A DNA stretch of 64,000 nt, taken from the NCBI RefSeq assembly GCF_000802425.1, contig NZ_JRUD01000002.1, forward strand, positions 62,001-126,000. Reading direction: 5' to 3'. Numbering within the stretch: position 1 is the first letter of the stretch; each line of letters starts with the position of its first letter. Position numbers and translations under genes: made by a program. Source of the DNA: Pseudomonas flexibilis (lineage in GTDB: Bacteria > Pseudomonadota > Gammaproteobacteria > Pseudomonadales > Pseudomonadaceae). The notes under the pieces are model-generated. The model worked only from the letters and a program-made list of their open reading frames with translations, had not been told where the DNA came from and made no database searches. Below, piece by piece: positions 59,470 to 64,000 of this stretch.

Positions 59470-59889
59470 TCAGGCGGACGGCCGCAGGCCGTAGGCGGCC
59501 AGCTGCTCCACACTGCCGTGGTGCTCGATCACACCGGGGTGGTCGAGGGGCAGGTCGCGGCCGCTGGCCTCGCGGATAATGGCACGAAGCCGCTGACGGT
59601 TCACCTGCCCCTGGTTGTCCACCGCGTCGCGCAACGCTTCCGGCGCCACCGAGTATTTCTCGCCGCCGGGCAGGTAGATGGCCCCGGTGGCGAAGTCGAT
59701 GCCCAGGGCGATCAGTCCGGGAACGATGTACAGCAGCAGGCCGACGGCATCCAGAGCGAACACCACCGGGTCGAGCTTGCCGTCGATCTGGCCGCGCCGT
59801 TCCGGGTAGAACAGCGTGCCGCAGGCGGACAATTGAGTGAGCAGCGCGCCACCGAGGGCGACGCAGAGCAGGCGGGGCGGGGTGCGCAT
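59470..59889 (-). CDS. Small lipoprotein, possibly YceK/YidQ-like
   Basis: 139 residues from the ATG at 59889. Signal peptide with lipobox LSAC and Cys about residue 20, followed directly by GTLFYPERRGQ. One hydrophobic pair (VVFALDAVGLLLYIVPGLIALGIDF, about 38-62), then TGAIYLPGG and a charged C-terminal domain. This pattern resembles the YceK/YidQ lipoproteins, but I am not certain. It heads a two-gene unit with the cation transporter. The longer in-frame reading to 60087 runs through a REP doublet and is rejected. Confidence 0.75.
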   Translation of the reverse strand: MRTPPRLLCVALGGALLTQLSACGTLFYPERRGQIDGKLDPVVFALDAVGLLLYIVPGLIALGIDFATGAIYLPGGEKYSVAPEALRDAVDNQGQVNRQRLRAIIREASGRDLPLDHPGVIEHHGSVEQLAAYGLRPSA

Positions 59890-59993
59890 GATGGTTCTCC
59901 TTGCGGGTGGGTATGCGGCAGTAGACCGCGAAGACCCGCTCAGGGTTGTGACAGGATGCCGAAGACCGCCGGGGTGCATGGCGGCCTCTCTCA

Positions 59994-60067
59994 TTGTGGG
60001 AGCGGACTTGTCCGCGAGCTTTTCGGCGGCCGAAACCAGACGCTCGGGAATGAATTCGCTCCCACAG
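59994..60067 (+). repeat. REP doublet (REPIN), copy E
   Basis: Left half TGTGGGAGCGGACTTGTCCG, right half GAATGAATTCGCTCCCACAG, with a GGCGGCCG spacer. It lies in the divergent gap between the lipoprotein gene and hrpB, which is unusual, because most copies here lie after gene ends. The hrpB -10 box begins 34 bp further on. Confidence 0.87.
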
Positions 60068-60100
60068 TCCGGGCGCTGCGCCGTCACCGATAACCCCCCT

Positions 60101-60106
60101 TATACT
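60101..60106 (+). promoter_or_regulatory. -10 box of hrpB
   Basis: TATACT, 33 bp before the hrpB ATG. No good -35 box; GTCACC at 60082 is the nearest weak match. Confidence 0.45.
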
Positions 60107-60138
60107 GGCGCTCCTTCGCGTTGCCCTGGAAAACACCC

Positions 60139-62649
60139 ATGCAGTCCCTGCCCATCGACGCCGTATTGCCCGCGCTGCGCGCCGCATTGTCCAGCCGCGA
60201 CGAGGCGGTGCTGGAAGCGCCGCCCGGCGCCGGCAAGACCACCCGCGTGCCGCTGGCGCTGCTCGACGAACCCTGGCTGGCCGGGCAGAGCATCCTCATG
60301 CTGGAACCGCGCCGACTGGCCGCGCGTGCCGCCGCCGAGCGGCTGGCCAGCGAGCTCGGCGAGGCGGTCGGCGACACCGTCGGCTACCGCATCCGCCTGG
60401 ACAGCAAGGTCGGCCCGAACACGCGCATCGAGGTGGTCACCGAGGGCATCCTCACCCGGCGCCTGCAGGCCGACCCGGCGCTGGAGGGCGTCGGCCTGGT
60501 GATCTTCGACGAATTCCACGAGCGCAGCCTGGACGCCGACCTGGCCCTGGCGCTGTGCCTGAACGGCCGCGCGCTGCTGCGCGACACGCCGCTCAAGCTG
60601 CTGGTGATGTCCGCAACCCTGGAAGGCGAGCGTCTGAGCGCGCTGCTCGATGACGCCCCGGTGGTGCGCAGCGAAGGACGCATGTTCCCGGTGGACGTGC
60701 GCTGGGGCCGGCCGAGCCAGCCCGGCGAGTTCATCGAGCCGCGCGTGGTTAACACGGTCTTGCAGGCCCTCGATGAGGAGCCGGGCAGCCTGCTGTTGTT
60801 TCTGCCCGGCCAGGCGGAGATCCGCCGCGTGCACGAGCAGTTGGCCGAACAGCTGGGTCGACGCGACGACATCCTGCTCTGCCCGCTGCACGGCGAGCTG
60901 GAGCTGAACGCCCAGCGCGCGGCCATCGAGCCAGCGCCGGCCGGCACGCGCAAGGTGGTGCTGGCCACCAACATCGCCGAGACCAGCCTGACCATCGACG
61001 GCGTGCGCGTGGTGATCGATGCCGGCCTGGCGCGGGTGCCGCGCTTCGACCCCGGCAGCGGCATGACCCGTCTGGCCACCCAGCGCATCTCCCGGGCCAG
61101 CGCCACCCAGCGCGCCGGCCGCGCCGGGCGCCTGGAGCCGGGCGTGTGCTACCGGCTGTGGAGCGAGACCCAGCACGACCAGCTCAACGCCTACCACAGC
61201 GCGGAGATCGTCCAGGCCGACCTGTCCGGCCTGGCCCTGCAACTGGCCCGTTGGGGCGTGACGCCGGACGAGCTGAGCTGGCTGGATGCGCCGCCGCCCG
61301 CCGCCTACGCCCAGGCCGGCGAGCTGCTGCGCCGCCTCGGCGCGCTGGATACGCGCGGTGTGCTGACCGCTCATGGCCAGGCGATGGCCGAATTGCCGGC
61401 GCATCCGCGCATCGCCCACCTGCTGCTCAAGGGGCAGGCGCTGGGGCTGACCGCGCTGGCCTGCGAGCTGGCGGCATTGTTGGGTGAGCGCGACATCCTG
61501 CGCGGCGCCGGCGCCGACCTGCACAGTCGGCTGGCGCTGCTCTCCGGCGAGGCGCGCGGCGGCGGTCGCGGCGCGCTGCAGCGCATCCGCCAGCTGGCGC
61601 GGCAGTACCGCCAGCAGCTGATCGGATCGGCCAGCGCGGCGGTGAGCGATCCCGAACATCCGCGCTGGCTCGGCGCGCTGCTGGCCTTCGCCTACCCGGA
61701 CCGCGTCGCCCGCCAGCGCCGCGCCGAAGGCGGCGACTACCGGCTGGCCAACGGCCGCGCCGCGCAGTTCGGCGAGCCGGACGCGCTGATGAAGCACGAG
61801 TGGCTGGTGATCGCCGACCTGGGCAGTCGCCAGGGACAGCGCGAGGAACGCACCTACCTGGCCGCCGATCTCGATCCGGCGCTGTTCGACTCGGTGCTGG
61901 CCGAGCAGGTCAGCGTCCAGGAGGTGCTGGACTGGGACGAGCGCGAAGGCGTGCTGCGCGCCGAACGCCAGCGCCGGGTCGGCGAGCTGGTGCTTAGTCG
62001 CGAGCCGCTGGCGGCGCTGGACGAGGCTGCGCGCACCCGCGCGCTGGTCGAGCTGGTACGCCGCAAGGGCCTGGAGCTGCTGCCCTGGACCCCGGAGCTG
62101 CGCCAGTGGCAGGCGCGCGTGTTGCTGCTGCGCGGGCTGGACCTGGAACAGGGCAAGGCCGGCGACTGGCCGGACGTATCCGACGCGGCGCTGCTGGCCA
62201 GCCTGGAGGCGTGGCTCGGGCCTTACCTGGGCAAGGTCAGCCGCCTCAGTCATTTCGCCAACCTGGACCTGTCGTCGATCCTCCACAACCGGCTGCCCTG
62301 GCCGCTGCCGCAGCGCCTCGACGAGCTGGCGCCGAAGAGCCTGACGGTGCCGTCCGGCTCGCAGATCCGCATCGACTACAGCGAGTCGCCACCGGTGCTG
62401 GCGGTGCGCCTTCAGGAACTGTTCGGCCTGGCCGCAACGCCGCGTATCGCCGGTGGCCGGCTGGGCCTCAAGCTGCACCTGCTGTCGCCGGCACACCGTC
62501 CAGTACAGGTGACCCAGGACCTGGCCAGCTTCTGGGCCAACACCTACGCCGAGGTGAAGAAGGACCTCAAGGGCCGCTATCCCAAGCACTACTGGCCGGA
62601 CGACCCGCTGGTCGCCGAGCCCACCGCCCGGGCCAAGCCGCGGCGCTAG
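60139..62649 (+). CDS. hrpB: ATP-dependent RNA helicase HrpB
   Basis: DEAH-box helicase of the HrpB family; substrate RNA unknown. 836 residues. Walker A GAGKTT at about 30-36, motif II DEFHERS near 130, motif III SATLEG near 164, motif V ATNIAETSLTIDGV near 283, motif VI QRAGRAGR near 335. Helicase-associated HA2 domain (about 395-480) and the C-terminal HrpB_C domain (about 690-836; HYWPDDPLVAEPTARAKPR) follow. The ATG at 60139 gives MQSLPIDAVLPALR, the family start. Confidence 0.96.
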   Translation: MQSLPIDAVLPALRAALSSRDEAVLEAPPGAGKTTRVPLALLDEPWLAGQSILMLEPRRLAARAAAERLASELGEAVGDTVGYRIRLDSKVGPNTRIEVVTEGILTRRLQADPALEGVGLVIFDEFHERSLDADLALALCLNGRALLRDTPLKLLVMSATLEGERLSALLDDAPVVRSEGRMFPVDVRWGRPSQPGEFIEPRVVNTVLQALDEEPGSLLLFLPGQAEIRRVHEQLAEQLGRRDDILLCPLHGELELNAQRAAIEPAPAGTRKVVLATNIAETSLTIDGVRVVIDAGLARVPRFDPGSGMTRLATQRISRASATQRAGRAGRLEPGVCYRLWSETQHDQLNAYHSAEIVQADLSGLALQLARWGVTPDELSWLDAPPPAAYAQAGELLRRLGALDTRGVLTAHGQAMAELPAHPRIAHLLLKGQALGLTALACELAALLGERDILRGAGADLHSRLALLSGEARGGGRGALQRIRQLARQYRQQLIGSASAAVSDPEHPRWLGALLAFAYPDRVARQRRAEGGDYRLANGRAAQFGEPDALMKHEWLVIADLGSRQGQREERTYLAADLDPALFDSVLAEQVSVQEVLDWDEREGVLRAERQRRVGELVLSREPLAALDEAARTRALVELVRRKGLELLPWTPELRQWQARVLLLRGLDLEQGKAGDWPDVSDAALLASLEAWLGPYLGKVSRLSHFANLDLSSILHNRLPWPLPQRLDELAPKSLTVPSGSQIRIDYSESPPVLAVRLQELFGLAATPRIAGGRLGLKLHLLSPAHRPVQVTQDLASFWANTYAEVKKDLKGRYPKHYWPDDPLVAEPTARAKPRR

Positions 62650-62953
62650 AACCGACACGGACATCGGGTGGTCCTTGGCCACCACCGCGCGGGACACCGT
62701 GCGCCTGCGGCGCGCACGGTGGCTCGGTGAAGCGTGAGCCACCCTACGTTCACGGCACCCCGCGTTGGGGCCGGTCGACGTAGGGTGGTCAACGTTGGTC
62801 CTTGGCCACCATCGCGCCGGAACGGCGCGCCTGCGGCGTGCACGAAGCGTGAGCCTGGTTCACGCCAGCAAAACCGTGCGGCGGGCCCGCAGGACCGGCT
62901 TGTTGCCTCCCTTGTCTATGCTGCTGGCAAGCCAACAGCAGAGGTGGCGTGCC
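62650..62953. repeat. Diverged tandem repeat in a 304-bp non-coding gap
   Basis: No gene is seen here. Two related units, 62668-62753 and 62796-62863, share GGTCCTTGGCCACCA, GCGCCTGCGGCG, GTGCAC-like and GAAGCGTGAGCC blocks. Between them are CCACCCTACG (62739-62748) and GTAGGGTGG (62780-62788), the same ends as the palindromic family elsewhere. The stretch probably is a composite of such elements. The last 80 bp carry the short-chain dehydrogenase promoter, for which no clear boxes stand out. Confidence 0.6.
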
Positions 62954-63775
62954 ATGTATCGCAAGGTCTTCGCCAGCAAGGTGTTCGAGCGCAAGGTGGT
63001 GCTGGTCACCGGCGGCTGTTCGGGTATCGGCCGCGCGCTGGTGCTGCGTTTTGCCCAGGCCGGGGCGCGGCCGGTGATTCTCGATCTGCACCGCGAGGAG
63101 CTGGACAGCCTGGTGCTGCACCTGCGCGAGCACCTGAACAGCGATGCGATGGGGCTGGTCTGCGACGTGTCGGACCCGCAGGCGGTGGAGCGGATCATGA
63201 CGCTGGTGACCGAGCGCTGTGGCGGCATCGACCTGCTGGTCAACAACGCGGGCATCACCCACCGCAGTCGCTTCGCCGACACGCCGCGCGCGGTGTTCGA
63301 GCGCATCATGGCGGTCAATTACTTTGGGGCGCTGTACTGCACCCAGGCGGCGCTGCCCAGCCTGCTGGAGCGCCGGGGACAGATCATCGTGCTCAGCTCG
63401 CTGTCCGGCTTCGTGCCGCTGCACCTGCGCTGCGCCTACAACGCCAGCAAGCATGCGCTGCACGGGCTGTTCGACACCCTGCGCCAGGAGGTGCGCGAGG
63501 CGGGCGTCAATGTGCTGCTGGTGTGCCCCGGCTTCACCGCCACCGACATGCACCGCAACGCACTGGTAGGCGACGGATCGGTGAACGCGCCGGCGCCGCT
63601 GGCGGTGGGGCGGGTGGCCTCGGCGCAGGATGTGGCCGAAGCGATCTTCCAGGGCGCGTTACGCCGGCGCACGCAGCTGGTGTTGTCCAACGTCGGCTGG
63701 CGCGGCCAGCTGCTGTCGCGCTGCTTTCCGCGGCTGTTCCAGCGTCTGGTGCTGTCGCGCACGGCGCGCGGCTGA
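62954..63775 (+). CDS. Short-chain dehydrogenase/reductase
   Basis: 273 residues from the ATG at 62954 (MYRKVFASKVFERKVVLVTGG). NAD(P)-binding GGCSGIGRAL (20-29), NNAG at 97-100, catalytic Ser about 149-151 (LSSLSG), Tyr162 and Lys166 (YNASK). The C-terminal extension with QLVLSNVGWRGQLLSRCFPRLFQ is hydrophobic and may contact the membrane, as in some classical SDRs acting on lipids. The substrate is unknown; neighbours give no hint. Confidence 0.9.
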   Translation: MYRKVFASKVFERKVVLVTGGCSGIGRALVLRFAQAGARPVILDLHREELDSLVLHLREHLNSDAMGLVCDVSDPQAVERIMTLVTERCGGIDLLVNNAGITHRSRFADTPRAVFERIMAVNYFGALYCTQAALPSLLERRGQIIVLSSLSGFVPLHLRCAYNASKHALHGLFDTLRQEVREAGVNVLLVCPGFTATDMHRNALVGDGSVNAPAPLAVGRVASAQDVAEAIFQGALRRRTQLVLSNVGWRGQLLSRCFPRLFQRLVLSRTARG

Positions 63776-63781
63776 AACGCT

Positions 63782-64000
63782 TCAGGGCGTGTCGGTTATC
63801 GGCCCGCTGACAGTGAGCATGAAGCAGCGGTAGAGCGCCACGCCAACGAACAACTGGGCGAAGCCGATCAGGCTTTCCAGCAGCACGCGCGGCGCCAGGT
63901 CTTCGGACAGCAGGCTGGACAAAAAGGCCTCCAGCCCCCACAGCGGCAGCATGACCGCCATCATCACCGTGAAGATGCGCCAGAACTGGCCCCGGGTCAG
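63782..64000 (-). CDS. Membrane protein, C-terminal 72 residues only
   Basis: The frame stays open to the right edge, so only the end is visible: GQFWRIFTVMMAVMLPLWGLE, then two hydrophobic segments ending FVGVALYRCFMLTV and a short polar tail. It looks like the last membrane helices of an integral protein. The family cannot be named from this piece. It converges on the short-chain dehydrogenase, six bp apart. Confidence 0.6.
   Translation of the reverse strand: MTRGQFWRIFTVMMAVMLPLWGLEAFLSSLLSEDLAPRVLLESLIGFAQLFVGVALYRCFMLTVSGPITDTP

Overview
The window is a high-GC chromosomal segment from a Pseudomonas species, probably of the P. aeruginosa/alcaligenes/mendocina side of the genus. The main evidence is a full-length RetS-type hybrid sensor kinase directly downstream of purH-purD, the block order dusB-fis-purH-purD-retS, the DUF1820, DUF2788 and DUF3426 proteins, and five copies of a Pseudomonas REP doublet (REPIN). 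As I remember PAO1, the gene order matches two PAO1 blocks joined here between dsbD and proA. There is no prophage, insertion sequence, integron, CRISPR array, rRNA or tRNA that I can see. Almost every gene is a housekeeping gene, so the novelty lies mainly between genes.

Left part (1-19205, nearly all minus strand): urea carboxylase (3' end cut off by the window) and allophanate hydrolase, which together turn urea into ammonia and CO2; a MarC-family membrane protein; retS with its own promoter; purD, purH, fis and dusB as one likely operon; a zinc-ribbon membrane protein; prmA; the aroQ-accB-accC operon; and dsbD.

Middle part (19376-30438, plus strand): proA-nadD-rsfS-rlmH-mrdA-rodA-mltB-rlpA, a tightly packed run that couples NAD synthesis and ribosome biogenesis to the cell-elongation machinery. 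It is followed by dacC and then ybeD-lipB-lipA for protein lipoylation. Next (30581-42603, mostly minus): a second MltB-family transglycosylase, arfA, holA, lptE, leuS, a small zinc-ribbon gene on the other strand, then lnt, corC, ybeY, ybeZ and miaB.

Right part (42741-64000, mixed strands): a DUF1820 gene, galE, a Sel1-repeat protein, hemL, thiE-thiD, an AidB-type acyl-CoA dehydrogenase, a coiled-coil protein of unknown function, a YeiH-family transporter, amn, an oxaloacetate decarboxylase, an Aer-like PAS chemoreceptor, rluE, a small DUF2788 membrane protein, a globin, an Lrp-type regulator, a cation diffusion facilitator, a small lipoprotein, hrpB, a short-chain dehydrogenase and the end of a membrane protein.

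Best leads for follow-up: (1) a 41-codon leader ORF before urea carboxylase that begins with a diverged copy of that gene's own first 12 codons and ends inside its start; (2) a strong orphan terminator opposite the Lrp-type gene, preceded by three GCGCAATC-type sites, which suggests an Lrp-controlled small RNA; (3) arfA with the hairpin inside its coding end that marks self-made nonstop mRNA; (4) five REP doublets all in the same orientation; (5) a palindromic GTAGGG repeat family, one copy of which supplies the stop codon of marC.
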